Part shown: positions 7,804-16,670 of the stretch, piece by piece
How positions within the stretch are numbered: position 1 is the stretch's first letter
Layout of the letters: every line of letters begins with the position of its first letter
Origin: Mycobacterium sp.
Lineage (GTDB): Bacteria; Actinomycetota; Actinomycetes; Mycobacteriales; Mycobacteriaceae
NCBI RefSeq assembly: GCF_029961025.1
Contig: NZ_JASBVP010000002.1
Coordinates: 496,001 to 560,000 of the forward strand
DNA length: 64,000 bases
Direction of reading: 5' to 3'
The notes under the pieces: generated by a model
The model's database searches: none
The model's input: the letters and a program-made list of their open reading frames with translations, nothing else
What the model was told of the DNA's origin: nothing
Program-made: the position numbers and the translations under genes

Positions 7804-10800
7804 GCGCGCCGTGGTCGGGGCAGCCGACGTCCCCGGGTCATCGGAGGCCCCGACGCCCGCGGTTGTGGCCAGCCAGTCGGGCGCCAGCAGCGACAACGCG
7901 GCGGCACTCGCCGTGGCGACGGCCACGCCGGTCCAGGCGATCGGCCCCAGCGGCGTGCAGCCGAAGAAGTGGCTGACACCCGGGGTTTGGACGACGCCGA
8001 CCAGCACCGCGGTACTGCCCAGCGCGGTCGCCACCACGAGCGGGCTGTGGCGGCGAGTTAGCAGTGTCTGCGCCAGCTCCGTCATCACCAGCGCGGTCAG
8101 GCCCATTGTCGACGCCCGCCGTGCGGTGCCCGGTGTCCACCGCCCGATCGCCCACGCGGCGGTGGCGCCGGCGGCGGTGACCGCGCCGCGGGTGAGAATC
8201 TGCCGCATCAACGGGGTGTCGAGAGAGGGTGCCGGCCCGCTCAGGACCGCGCGCCGGTATGCGCGCAGCTGCTCCTTCACCTCCTGATCGGCGCTGTCCG
8301 TGGTCTCCTCGGGCCGGGCGAACTGCGGGCTGACGGCAACCGCAAGCGCGGGGAACATGTCGGTGAGCAGGTTCACCAAGAGCAGTTGCCGGGTGCCCAC
8401 CGGCGCCCGGCCGGTGCCCAGCGCGGTCCCGATGATGGTGAACAGCACCTCACCGACGTTGCCGCCGACCAGAATGCCCACCGCGTCCCGCACCACGGTC
8501 CACATGCTGCGCCCCTCGACCAATGCGTCGATCAGCACGTCCAGGTCATTCTCGGTCAACACGATGTCGGCGGAACCACGGGCGGCCGAAGAGCCGCGAC
8601 CGCTCACCCCGATACCCACATCCGCCATCCGGATCGCGGCCGCGTCGTTGGCGCCGTCCCCGACCATCGCGGTTACCCGTCCGCGGCGCTGGAGCGCCGC
8701 GACGATTTGCACCTTTTGTTCCGGGCTGACCCGGGCGAAGACCTGCACGTCGGCAGCGAGTCGGGCGAACGCGTCATCGTCGAGGCCGGCAAGTTCGCTC
8801 CCGGTCACCACCCGCGCATCCGGCGGCAGGCCCAGCTGACGGGCTATCGCCCGGGCGGTCACCGGATGATCGCCGGTGATCAGCACCACATTGCGTTCGA
8901 CATCGCGCAGCGCTTCGATCAGCGGCCGCGCCGATGCTCGTGCGGTGTCCGCCAGCCCGAGGAAGCCGAGCAACTCGAGGCCGTGCGCGACGGCGTCGAC
9001 GCTGTCGGCATCGGTGTCGGAGTCGCCGATCTTTCGGTCCCAGGGACGCTGCGCGACCGCTATCACCCGCAAACCCTGCTCGGCCAGAGCATGGACCAGA
9101 GACTGCGCCCGGTTACGCTCGGTGTCCGGATCATCGAACCGGCAACGCGACAAAACCGTCTCGGGAGCTCCTTTGAGCATCAGCATCGGCCCGGCGGCGT
9201 CCGCTGTGCCGATCGCCGCAGCGTAGCCACGGCTGGACTCAAACGGCACCTCGGCCAGCACGGCCCACTGGGAATCATTTTCGCTTGCAAGCTCATTCGC
9301 CGCAGTGAGGATTGCCTCGTCGGTGGCGTGAGCATGACCCCGCCCTTCTCGGGGCGGTGTGCACGCCCGGGCTGCGGCCCGCAGCACCGCGGCGGCTTCC
9401 GGCCCGGCGACGATGGGGAAAAGACCGTCGGGACTGGTCGCGCGCGGCACGACGCAAACCACGTGCAGCCGGTTTTCGGTGAGCGTTCCGGTTTTATCGA
9501 AACACACCGTGTCGACCCGGCCCAGCGCCTCGATGCTTCGCGGAGCCCGGACCAGCGCTCCGCGCCGCGACAGCCGCCGGGCGGCGGCAAGCTGAGCGAG
9601 GGTGGCCACCAATGGCAGGCCCTCCGGGACAGCGGCCACCGCGATCGCGACGCCGTCGGCAACGGCTTGGCGCAGCGGGCTGCGGCGCAGCAGCGCCAGG
9701 GCGGTCACCGCGGCCCCGCCGGCCAGCGTCAACGGAAGAACTTTGCTGGTCAGCTGCTTTAGCCGCGCTTGGACTCCCGATGCCGTCTCAACATGGGCAA
9801 CAGCCGAAATCGCGCGCTGCGCGGCGGTGCCGGCACCGGTGGCCACGACGATTGCCCGCGCATGGCCCGCGACGATCGTGCTGCCCCCGAACAGCATGCT
9901 GGCCCGGTCGGTATCACCCGGGGCGACAGGCTCCACCTGCTTGTCGACCGGCAGCGACTCGCCGGTGAGGAAGGACTCGTCGACCTCGAGATCCTCGGCC
10001 ACCAGCAGCCGGGCATCCGCTGGCACCACGTCGGGGGCGGCCAGGTCGATGACATCCCCGGGACGCAGCGACCGTGCGGTGACCGTGACGGTGCGTTTGG
10101 CATGTCGAGACGCGTCTAACCGGCGCCGCGTCGTCGCTACCGCGGGCACCACCACCCGGCGGGCGTACCGCTCCTGTTCGGCGAATAGCTCGGCGGCCGC
10201 GGCCTCGGCGCGCAACCGTTGCACCCCGCCGGTAATAGCGTTGACGGTTGTCACCCCGGCCACCAGCAGCGCGTCTACATTGCTGCCGACAATCGCGGAC
10301 GCCGCGGCTCCCACGGCGAGGATCGGGGTCAGCGGATCGGCAAGCTCGGCCCGCGTCGCGGCCACCAGTCGCCCCAGACCACGCACCGGTGCCCGCAGCG
10401 GCGTCACCAATGGGCTGTAGGACAGGTCGTCGAGGATGCGCCGCCACGGCGCGACACCGGTCTTGACGCCCATGGGTTGGCTCCGGCCGGTCAGTCGCGA
10501 ATAGACGATCTCCGGATCGAGGGCATGCCAGGCGGTCAGCGGCTGGGGAGCCGGGTCCGGCCGCCGGAGCACCATGGCGGCGGATAAAGCTCCCGACACC
10601 ATGGCGGCCGCCGTGGCCGCGGTGACCGGATTAAGCCAGCGTCGCAGGGCCAGGGGTCCGCTGTGACCCGAGGGTGGGGCGCCGTTGACCAGCAGCAACC
10701 CCGCCAGGGTGGCACCACCCTGGGCCAGGCGCACCGACGTTTCGCTGACCCGTCGCGCCGTCGGCAACGCGGAGAGGATCCGCACGGCGGCCGCCAGATC

Positions 10801-12621
10801 GGTGCCGGTGATGATGTCCGCGGTCCATGGTGTCGCCGCGTGCGGATCGTCAAGAGCCACCCCGACGTCGGCGACGGCCAATGCCGCCAAGGTGTCGGTC
10901 GACGCGAAGTCCGGATGCAGGGCGCTGATCAGCAACACCGGTCCGCGATCCGCCCGCAGCCCGCGCACCAGCTCCAGCAGCGACGTCCCGGAGGGATAAC
11001 TCGCGGCGGCGCTGACCGCCAGATCCTCGGTGCCGGCAACATGGCGCAGCACGACCCGGGCTCCGGTGCGCCGGGCCGTCTGCAGCAGCGGGACCGCGAA
11101 CGGGTCGACCTCCCAGCCAACCACTACGCTGCCCACGCATTGACCGTCGACCACAAGATCGGCGTGTTCCCGGCCTTGGGCGGGTGCCGACGCGGGCCCC
11201 CGGACCGGAACCCAGCGCAGGTGCGCCCCGGTGGCCGGCAACTCATCGGGGTCGGGCTCGGGCGCTTGCTCACCGTGCAGCAGCGCATCGGCGACCTCGT
11301 AGACCCGATCGTCATCCCAGCCCGGGACAGCGCCCCGCGCCCGCAGCACGGCGCGCGCATCACCGCGCAGCGCGGCGCCGTCGATGACGATCACCTGCAC
11401 GCGATCAAAACGCCGCAGCGCGCCCGGGTCGAGAACCAGATGCCCAGCTTCAGCCAGTCCGCGGCCCAGGACCGCGGCGAACGCCTGGCGGCCCAAAGGT
11501 GCGGCTTTCGGCACCCCGGCCAGTACCGCGCCGGCCGCATCCTCGGTTCCGCCGCCGGCCAGCAGCACCCCCGCCGCAGCCACCAAAGAAGCGTTGGCCG
11601 CCTGATTGGCGTACTGCTCCACCGGCCCGGCCATCGACCCCTTGGCGGTGTCGATTGCGGTGTCGATTGCGGCTTCGACCATCACGTGAGACGCCTCACC
11701 CGCCGCTGCCGGGGCCCAACCGTGCCACGGTGTCTGCGAATCCGCTTCGGCCGACGAGATGACCGGGACCACGGGCGCCTGCGGTCGATGGGGGGAGGCG
11801 AGTTCCGGCTCGCGCCGCCGCCACCGATCGCGATGGGCCGACGCCTCGGCGATCTGAAGGCCTCGCTGGGCCAGATCCACCAACGGTGCCCCCACCGCGC
11901 GGGTCAACCCGGCGGCCACTGCGGTCGAAGCGCTGAGAGCGATATCGGTGCCCACGCGGCCCAGCCGGGACTCGAGGACGGAGACCACCCGTGGTTGATG
12001 GAGGATGGCAGACGCGGCTCGGACGGTTCGTGGTGCGCCGGGCAGTCGGCCGATCCAGCCGGTGGCCGCGGCGCCGATGGCCAGCAGGTCCATCGCCGCC
12101 GCGGCCCAGGGCACCGCGATCGCCAGCGGGTCGCCCGGGTCGGCGAACGGCGCGGTTCGCGGCGCCGGTTGTGGCCCGGCCGTGGCCAGGTCGGCGGCGG
12201 CGGAGGTTATCGTGTCACGCACCGAGTTCAAGACCCGCTCGCTGTCCGCGTCCTTCTCGAGTTCGACCACCAGCCGGCCCAACGCGCCCTCAACATGGGC
12301 CGTGGCCACGCCCGGGATCGTGCGAACCGGCTCCTCCGCCACGGCCGCATGCTCGTGCCAGCGGGGAAACGGCAGCAACGGATCCAAGTCGAAATGCACT
12401 CGCCGGCCGCTGCGCCAACGCACCGGTGGCGCAGCGGCCCTGGCCGAGCCGCTGTAAGAGGTGCCCGCCCGTGGCTCCCGGCCGCGAGATTGACCTGCTG
12501 ACTGCAGCACCGGGCCGGCCAGCGCCTGCACCGCTCCCGCCACAGCGGCCGCTCCGGTGGCCCCGGCGCGCAACACCTGCACCGCTCCACCGGTCACAGC
12601 GGCTATGCCCGGTACCGTCAT
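7792..12621 (-). CDS. ctpI: Giant P-type cation ATPase CtpI
   Basis: A 1609-residue P-type ATPase of the mycobacterial CtpH/CtpI type. The C-terminal ~850 residues form a complete pump: actuator loop LTGESLPVDK, membrane motif AVPEGLPL (~998-1005), phosphorylation site FDKTGTLTEN (Asp ~1041), ITGDHP, MVGDGANDAAA and the last transmembrane segments. PEGLP is the motif of Ca2+-type (P2) pumps; the true substrate of CtpI is not settled. The N-terminal ~750 residues look like a second, degenerate pump: VIVIDGAALRG (~411) stands where DKTGT would be, and LDDPHAATPW echoes the hinge. A heavy-metal-like domain lies near residues 80-140 (FDLDPLLPFPRW). Length and sequence match my recollection of Rv0107c; CtpH is the alternative. 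Confidence 0.93.
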   Translation of the reverse strand: MTVPGIAAVTGGAVQVLRAGATGAAAVAGAVQALAGPVLQSAGQSRGREPRAGTSYSGSARAAAPPVRWRSGRRVHFDLDPLLPFPRWHEHAAVAEEPVRTIPGVATAHVEGALGRLVVELEKDADSERVLNSVRDTITSAAADLATAGPQPAPRTAPFADPGDPLAIAVPWAAAAMDLLAIGAAATGWIGRLPGAPRTVRAASAILHQPRVVSVLESRLGRVGTDIALSASTAVAAGLTRAVGAPLVDLAQRGLQIAEASAHRDRWRRREPELASPHRPQAPVVPVISSAEADSQTPWHGWAPAAAGEASHVMVEAAIDTAIDTAKGSMAGPVEQYANQAANASLVAAAGVLLAGGGTEDAAGAVLAGVPKAAPLGRQAFAAVLGRGLAEAGHLVLDPGALRRFDRVQVIVIDGAALRGDARAVLRARGAVPGWDDDRVYEVADALLHGEQAPEPDPDELPATGAHLRWVPVRGPASAPAQGREHADLVVDGQCVGSVVVGWEVDPFAVPLLQTARRTGARVVLRHVAGTEDLAVSAAASYPSGTSLLELVRGLRADRGPVLLISALHPDFASTDTLAALAVADVGVALDDPHAATPWTADIITGTDLAAAVRILSALPTARRVSETSVRLAQGGATLAGLLLVNGAPPSGHSGPLALRRWLNPVTAATAAAMVSGALSAAMVLRRPDPAPQPLTAWHALDPEIVYSRLTGRSQPMGVKTGVAPWRRILDDLSYSPLVTPLRAPVRGLGRLVAATRAELADPLTPILAVGAAASAIVGSNVDALLVAGVTTVNAITGGVQRLRAEAAAAELFAEQERYARRVVVPAVATTRRRLDASRHAKRTVTVTARSLRPGDVIDLAAPDVVPADARLLVAEDLEVDESFLTGESLPVDKQVEPVAPGDTDRASMLFGGSTIVAGHARAIVVATGAGTAAQRAISAVAHVETASGVQARLKQLTSKVLPLTLAGGAAVTALALLRRSPLRQAVADGVAIAVAAVPEGLPLVATLAQLAAARRLSRRGALVRAPRSIEALGRVDTVCFDKTGTLTENRLHVVCVVPRATSPDGLFPIVAGPEAAAVLRAAARACTPPREGRGHAHATDEAILTAANELASENDSQWAVLAEVPFESSRGYAAAIGTADAAGPMLMLKGAPETVLSRCRFDDPDTERNRAQSLVHALAEQGLRVIAVAQRPWDRKIGDSDTDADSVDAVAHGLELLGFLGLADTARASARPLIEALRDVERNVVLITGDHPVTARAIARQLGLPPDARVVTGSELAGLDDDAFARLAADVQVFARVSPEQKVQIVAALQRRGRVTAMVGDGANDAAAIRMADVGIGVSGRGSSAARGSADIVLTENDLDVLIDALVEGRSMWTVVRDAVGILVGGNVGEVLFTIIGTALGTGRAPVGTRQLLLVNLLTDMFPALAVAVSPQFARPEETTDSADQEVKEQLRAYRRAVLSGPAPSLDTPLMRQILTRGAVTAAGATAAWAIGRWTPGTARRASTMGLTALVMTELAQTLLTRRHSPLVVATALGSTAVLVGVVQTPGVSHFFGCTPLGPIAWTGVAVATASAAALSLLAPDWLATTAGVGASDDPGTSAAPTTARSRR

Positions 12622-12741
12622 CCCGTCATCGCCTCATCCTTCAACTCGGTTTGGGTGTCTTGCTAGCTTCGCTTGGTGTCGCCCGATGGCCGCCACCGAC
12701 AGTGCCCCTAACGGCCGTGGACCCGCGAAACCCGCTGCCAC

Positions 12742-13395
12742 TTACCGATCGTCCCGATCGTCGATTGAAGGCTTGGTGCCAACGGTGATCACGTCCGGGA
12801 TGATCCGCGTCCAGGCCGGTCGCCGGACCCGGTGCTGCTCACGGACGACAAAGCCGGCGCTCTCGAACAGCGCCCGCACTTCGGCGGCCGGGGCGTGGTG
12901 GGCGGGTTTCCACCCGAGGGTCCCGGGGAGCAGAGGCCGGCGGGCGGTTAACGCCGCGACCGCCAGCAACCCACCCGGAGCCAGCACCCGAGAAAATTCC
13001 CGTAACGCCGCTTCCTGGTGGAAAAAGTGAAACGCTGAGGTTGTCACGATCGCATCGAGCGCCCCGTCGGCGAAAGGCAGCCGCTCGGCGGGGCTACGCA
13101 CCCACTGCACACGGGTGGATCTGGCGCGGGCCACGGCGAGCATCCCCTCTGAAAGGTCCACCCCGTAGATTTCCTCGGGATGGAGTTCACGCTCGATCCG
13201 ATCGGCAAGGATTCCCGTGCCACAGCCTACATCGGCGATCCTGCCTGCTCGGTGGGCGCGTAGTTGGGTGATAACCTCGTCGTGCGCCGGACGGTACACC
13301 CAATGCTGCAGCAGGGAAAAGTCATAGACCGGTGCCGCGAAACTCCAGAGCCGCGTGACAGCGCTGTTGAGACTTCGCCGTTGAGGTGCCGCCAT
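12742..13395 (-). CDS. Class I SAM-dependent methyltransferase
   Basis: A 217-residue methyltransferase. Motif I is ADVGCGTGILADRI (~52-65), then YGVDLSEGMLAVAR, AERLPFADGALDAIVTTSAFHFF and RVLAPGGLLAVAAL, the pattern of Methyltransf_11 enzymes that act on small or lipid substrates. The ATG at 13395 is the first sensible start in the frame; the same frame stays open upstream only as a shadow of wzm. It lies ~115 bases downstream of wzm on the same strand, so it may be the last gene of the galactan export operon, although the reference block does not carry it there. Substrate unknown. Confidence 0.82.
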   Translation of the reverse strand: MAAPQRRSLNSAVTRLWSFAAPVYDFSLLQHWVYRPAHDEVITQLRAHRAGRIADVGCGTGILADRIERELHPEEIYGVDLSEGMLAVARARSTRVQWVRSPAERLPFADGALDAIVTTSAFHFFHQEAALREFSRVLAPGGLLAVAALTARRPLLPGTLGWKPAHHAPAAEVRALFESAGFVVREQHRVRRPAWTRIIPDVITVGTKPSIDDRDDR

Positions 13396-13511
13396 TATTT
13401 CTCGGTGGGTGATATCTCGGTGAGTGGGCAGGTGCGGTGACGAATGTGGGCCATCCACCCAGAATCGTTGCCCTGCGGGATCGCCGCAAGGCCGGTGCGG
13501 CCGACGGGAGC

Positions 13512-14348
13512 TCACACCCAGTACGGCACCCGGGCGCGGTACTGGCGCATCGCGAACGCCGCCAGCGTCCAGCCGAGAAAGGTCAGCACCACCACCACCA
13601 CCCAGTGCCGCAGCTCCTGGTGGGCGCCCAGCAGCGGGGCTCGCACGATATCCAGGTAGTGCAGCAGCGGGTTGAGTTCGACGATTTTCAACCACCGCCC
13701 CGCCCCTTGCTGACGCAGCGTCTCGTCGTTCCAGATGATCGGCGTCATGAAAAACAGCAACTGCACCACCGAAAACAGCAACGGGCCGATGTCGCGGTAG
13801 CGGGTTGCCAATATGCCGAAACACAGCGACACCCAAACGGCGTTGAGGACGATGAGTGCCAGAGCCGGTATCACCGACAGGTCGGCCCACGACCATGGTT
13901 TGGGGTAGATGACCGCGATGACGAGGTAGATGACGATGTTGTGGGCGAACAAGATTGCCTGGCGCCACACCAGCCGGTAAACGTGCACGGAGAGCGGTGT
14001 CGGTAATTGTTTGATCAGTCCCTCGTTGGCGACGAACACCTCGGCACCTTCCAGGATGGCGGCGTTGATCAGGTTCCAGACGATCAGGCCGAGTGTGACG
14101 TAGGGCAGGTGCACCGACAATTCGAGGTGGAAAAGCTTGGAGTAAAGCCCGCCCATCGCCACCGCGGTGGTGCCGGTGGCGATGGTGATCCAAAACGGCC
14201 CCAGCACCGAACGGCGGTATCTTTGTTTAATGTCCTGCCAGCCGAGGTGCAGCCACAACTCGTGGCGGTCATAGCCGTCGACCAGGTCGCGCCAGGCGCG
14301 GCCGAACGTCTTAGACCTTGGGGCGGCCTCGTCGCCGGCGCGGGTCAT
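13512..14348 (-). CDS. wzm: Galactan exporter permease Wzm (RfbD)
   Basis: A 278-residue ABC-2 type permease with a cytoplasmic N-terminus (FGRAWRDLVDGYDRHELW) and about six membrane helices, including ITIATGTTAVAMGGLYSKLF, VTLGLIVWNLINAAIL and HWVVVVVLTFLGWTLAAF. With the ATPase Wzt it moves lipid-linked galactan across the inner membrane, a step of arabinogalactan assembly. It corresponds to Rv3783. The start ATG overlaps the glfT1 stop (ATGA), so translation is coupled. The first codons (MTRAGDEA) lie in a 23-bp sequence that also occurs 53 bases upstream, at the end of glfT1; see the repeat entry. Confidence 0.95.
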   Translation of the reverse strand: MTRAGDEAAPRSKTFGRAWRDLVDGYDRHELWLHLGWQDIKQRYRRSVLGPFWITIATGTTAVAMGGLYSKLFHLELSVHLPYVTLGLIVWNLINAAILEGAEVFVANEGLIKQLPTPLSVHVYRLVWRQAILFAHNIVIYLVIAVIYPKPWSWADLSVIPALALIVLNAVWVSLCFGILATRYRDIGPLLFSVVQLLFFMTPIIWNDETLRQQGAGRWLKIVELNPLLHYLDIVRAPLLGAHQELRHWVVVVVLTFLGWTLAAFAMRQYRARVPYWV

Positions 14349-14401
14349 TGGCGCGGCTCCTCCGCGTCGCTGCGCTTCGCCTCGTCGCCGGCGCGGGTCA
14401 T
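14326..14401 (-). repeat. MIRU-like repeat joining glfT1 and wzm
   Basis: A 23-bp sequence occurs identically at 14326-14348 and 14379-14401, 53 bases apart. Read on the minus strand, each copy starts ATGACCCGCGCCGGCGACGA. The full 53-bp unit codes for the C-terminal tail of GlfT1 and ends in an ATGA overlap that starts wzm; the second copy gives the first residues of Wzm. Both the sequence and this stop/start arrangement resemble the mycobacterial interspersed repetitive units known from polycistronic operons. Confidence 0.7.
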
Positions 14402-15298
14402 CTGCTGGCATCCGAATTTCTCCCGACGCCCCAGGCGTCGCAGCCGAAACCACTCCAGCAGTCCGTTGGGATCGTGACGCGACACCAGAAAGAACCAGCC
14501 GAACCGCAACCACTCCTGGACCAGGAGCTTGCGCAATCCCGGCTGAGACAGCAGGTAACCACGGTTACGGTAGGTGAAGTATCGCTTGGCGGGATCCTCC
14601 GGATACTGGGCGTGCATCCGGCCGGCCAGGATCGGCTTGAATTCGCCGGACCCGCAGGGGTGCAGGTAAACCGCATCCAGGCAGGTTCCGAACGGAAGGC
14701 CGGAGCGAACCAGCCGACGGTGCATTTCCACTTCATCGCCGCGAACGAAAAGCCGGAAGTCGGGGACGCCCACGGCCGCGATCGCCGACGCCCGAAACAG
14801 GGCACCGTTGAACAGTGACGCGATCTGGGGCAGCAGATCCTGGTCGGGTGTGGTGCGCAGCTGGCTGACCTGCCGGCGCCATGCCAGGCCGCGGCGCAAC
14901 GGGAAGGCAAGCCGGGCCGGATCGTCGATGTTGCACACCATCGGCGACACCTCGGCCAGGCCGTGCTTTGCCGCACACGCCAGCAACCTCGCCAGCACAC
15001 CCGTGTCCTGCGGACGGCCGTCGTCGTCGGCCAGCCACACCCAATCGGCGCCATGTGCTAAAGCATGCAACATGCCCAGAGCGAAACCTCCTGCGCCACC
15101 GAGGTTTCGCCGTGACCCCAGGTAGGTGGTCGGAATCGGCTGGCCGGCTACCAGATCGCGAACCCGGTCGTCGTGGGCGTTATCGACCACGATCAGATGA
15201 TCCGGGAGCCGGGTCTGGGTGGTCAGCGCTCCCAGCGATTTCACCAGTTCGTCCGGCCGCCGGTAGGTGACCACGACGGCGCACACCGACTCAGTCAT
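14345..15298 (-). CDS. glfT1: Galactofuranosyltransferase GlfT1
   Basis: A 317-residue GT2-family glycosyltransferase that adds the first galactofuranose residues to the rhamnose-GlcNAc linker on decaprenyl phosphate at the inner face of the membrane. The nucleotide-sugar fold begins CAVVVTYRRPDELVKSL. The metal-binding triplet is in WLADDDGRP (about Asp90-92), followed by GALFRASAIAAVG and RGDEVEMHRR with the likely catalytic acid. The last 18 residues (MTRAGDEAKRSDAEEPRQ) come from a MIRU-like repeat and are probably not part of the catalytic fold. The start overlaps the wzt stop by eight bases. Homologue: Rv3782. Confidence 0.95.
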   Translation of the reverse strand: MTESVCAVVVTYRRPDELVKSLGALTTQTRLPDHLIVVDNAHDDRVRDLVAGQPIPTTYLGSRRNLGGAGGFALGMLHALAHGADWVWLADDDGRPQDTGVLARLLACAAKHGLAEVSPMVCNIDDPARLAFPLRRGLAWRRQVSQLRTTPDQDLLPQIASLFNGALFRASAIAAVGVPDFRLFVRGDEVEMHRRLVRSGLPFGTCLDAVYLHPCGSGEFKPILAGRMHAQYPEDPAKRYFTYRNRGYLLSQPGLRKLLVQEWLRFGWFFLVSRHDPNGLLEWFRLRRLGRREKFGCQQMTRAGDEAKRSDAEEPRQ

Positions 15299-16121
15299 CC
15301 GCGGAAGCTTTTTGCACCAGCGGCTCCCCGGCGGTGGTTTCGGCGATCACCTCGCGTACGTGCCGGGCGGCGTCCTCGCCTTCGTAAGCGCGTACCACGT
15401 CCTCGATGCCGCCGGTGAGCCTGATCCTGCCGTGGTCGATCCACATCGCGGTCTTGCACAACCGGGCCAGGAACTCGTTGGAATGGCTGGCGAACACCAG
15501 GATGCCGGAACGTTCCACCAAGTGCTGCAGCCGGGGCCGGGCCTTTTTCATGAAGTCGGCGTCCACGGCGCCGATACCCTCGTCGAGCAGCAGGATCTCT
15601 GGGTCGATGCTGGTGACCACACCCAGCGCCAGGCGGACCCGCATACCGGTGGAGTAGGTGCGCAGCGGCATCGACAGGTGATCGCCCAACTCGGTGAACT
15701 CGGCGATCTCGTCGACCTTGGCCTGCATCTGTTTGCGGGTCTGCCCGAGGAACAGACCGCGGATGATGATGTTCTCATAACCGGAGATTTCCGGATCCAT
15801 GCCGATCCCGAGGTCGAAGATCGGCGCTACCCGGCCGATCACCGTCGCGGAGCCGCGCGTCGGCTCGTAGATGCCCGACAGCAGGCGCAGCAGTGTCGAT
15901 TTCCCGGCCCCGTTGTGCCCGACAAGCCCGACGCGGTCGCCCAAACTCAGCGACATGGTGATATCTCGCAGCGCTTCGATGATCATGACGTTGGAAGTGT
16001 TGCGTCCGATCGGGCTGCCGGCTTTACCGAGGACAGTCTTCTTCAGCGACCGGGACTTGGCATCGAAGATCGGGAACTCCACCCACGCGTTGCGGGTTTC
16101 GATGCGAGGTCCGGATAGCAC
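15291..16121 (-). CDS. wzt: Galactan exporter ATPase Wzt (RfbE)
   Basis: A 276-residue ABC ATPase, partner of Wzm. Walker A GHNGAGKST is at residues 68-76. The signature reads YSTGMR (~156-161), the variant typical of polysaccharide exporters in place of LSGGQ. Walker B is LLLDE (177-181), followed by the switch histidine in FASHSNEFL. There is no long C-terminal carbohydrate-binding domain, so export does not need a terminal sugar cap. It lies 19 bases downstream of bpa and overlaps glfT1. Homologue: Rv3781. Confidence 0.95.
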   Translation of the reverse strand: MLSGPRIETRNAWVEFPIFDAKSRSLKKTVLGKAGSPIGRNTSNVMIIEALRDITMSLSLGDRVGLVGHNGAGKSTLLRLLSGIYEPTRGSATVIGRVAPIFDLGIGMDPEISGYENIIIRGLFLGQTRKQMQAKVDEIAEFTELGDHLSMPLRTYSTGMRVRLALGVVTSIDPEILLLDEGIGAVDADFMKKARPRLQHLVERSGILVFASHSNEFLARLCKTAMWIDHGRIRLTGGIEDVVRAYEGEDAARHVREVIAETTAGEPLVQKASADD

Positions 16122-16140
16122 CGTTGTCTGCTCACAGGGC

Positions 16141-16656
16141 TTACAGGTACTGGCCGGTGCCGTGGCCGGGCTGGCCGGGTTTCACCCCTGGCGGCAGCGC
16201 ACCCTGGCGCATCTTTTCCAGTTGGGCGCGGGCGGCCATCTGCTGGGCGAACAGCGCCGTTTGGATTCCGTGAAACAGCCCTTCCAGCCAGCCGACCAGC
16301 TGCGCCTGGGCGATGCGTAATTCGGCGTCGGAGGGGGCGGCGTCCTCGCTGAACGGCAGGGTCAGCCGGTCTAGTTCCGCACGCAGTTCCGGCGCCAGCC
16401 CGTCTTCGAGTTCACGGATGCTGGTGGCGTGGATCTCACGGAGCCGGTGACGGCTGGCCTCATCCAGGGGGGCGGCCCGCACCTCCTCGAGCAACTGCTT
16501 GATCATGGTGCCGATCCGCATCACCTTGGCGGGCTGTTCGACCAGATCGGTCAGCGACTGCTCTTCGTCGTCGGTCTCGTCCTTGCCCGCCACCAGGGGT
16601 GGGTCGACCCCGATGACCTCGATGTTGTCGTCGCCGGTACTCAATGCAGTCACCAT
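16141..16656 (-). CDS. bpa: Bacterial proteasome activator Bpa
   Basis: A 171-residue protein that forms an ATP-independent ring cap on the 20S proteasome and helps to degrade unfolded substrates such as HspR. The central region (~45-150) is predicted to form the four-helix bundle (VMRIGTMIKQLLEEVR, LVGWLEGLFHGIQTALF). The acidic N-terminus is disordered. The C-terminus ends GTGQYL; the GQYL motif docks into the pockets of the alpha-ring. It is a little shorter than the M. tuberculosis protein Rv3780. It lies 14 bases after the Rv3779 gene and before wzt, the usual mycobacterial order, although no functional link to galactan export is known. Confidence 0.95.
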   Translation of the reverse strand: MVTALSTGDDNIEVIGVDPPLVAGKDETDDEEQSLTDLVEQPAKVMRIGTMIKQLLEEVRAAPLDEASRHRLREIHATSIRELEDGLAPELRAELDRLTLPFSEDAAPSDAELRIAQAQLVGWLEGLFHGIQTALFAQQMAARAQLEKMRQGALPPGVKPGQPGHGTGQYL

Positions 16657-16670
16657 CCTTTACGCATGTT

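Noticed and set aside
8386..9762. 458-codon open frame on the plus strand
   Set aside because: Antisense shadow of the CtpI catalytic half, no ribosome site, no recognisable domain.
10663..12501. 612-codon open frame on the plus strand
   Set aside because: It lies entirely antisense to ctpI; its translation is low-complexity (Arg, Gly, Pro) without motifs, an effect of GC-rich third positions.
12742..14193. A fused 483-residue methyltransferase protein
   Set aside because: The N-terminal ~266 codons are a frame-shifted reading of wzm; the methyltransferase proper starts at 13395.
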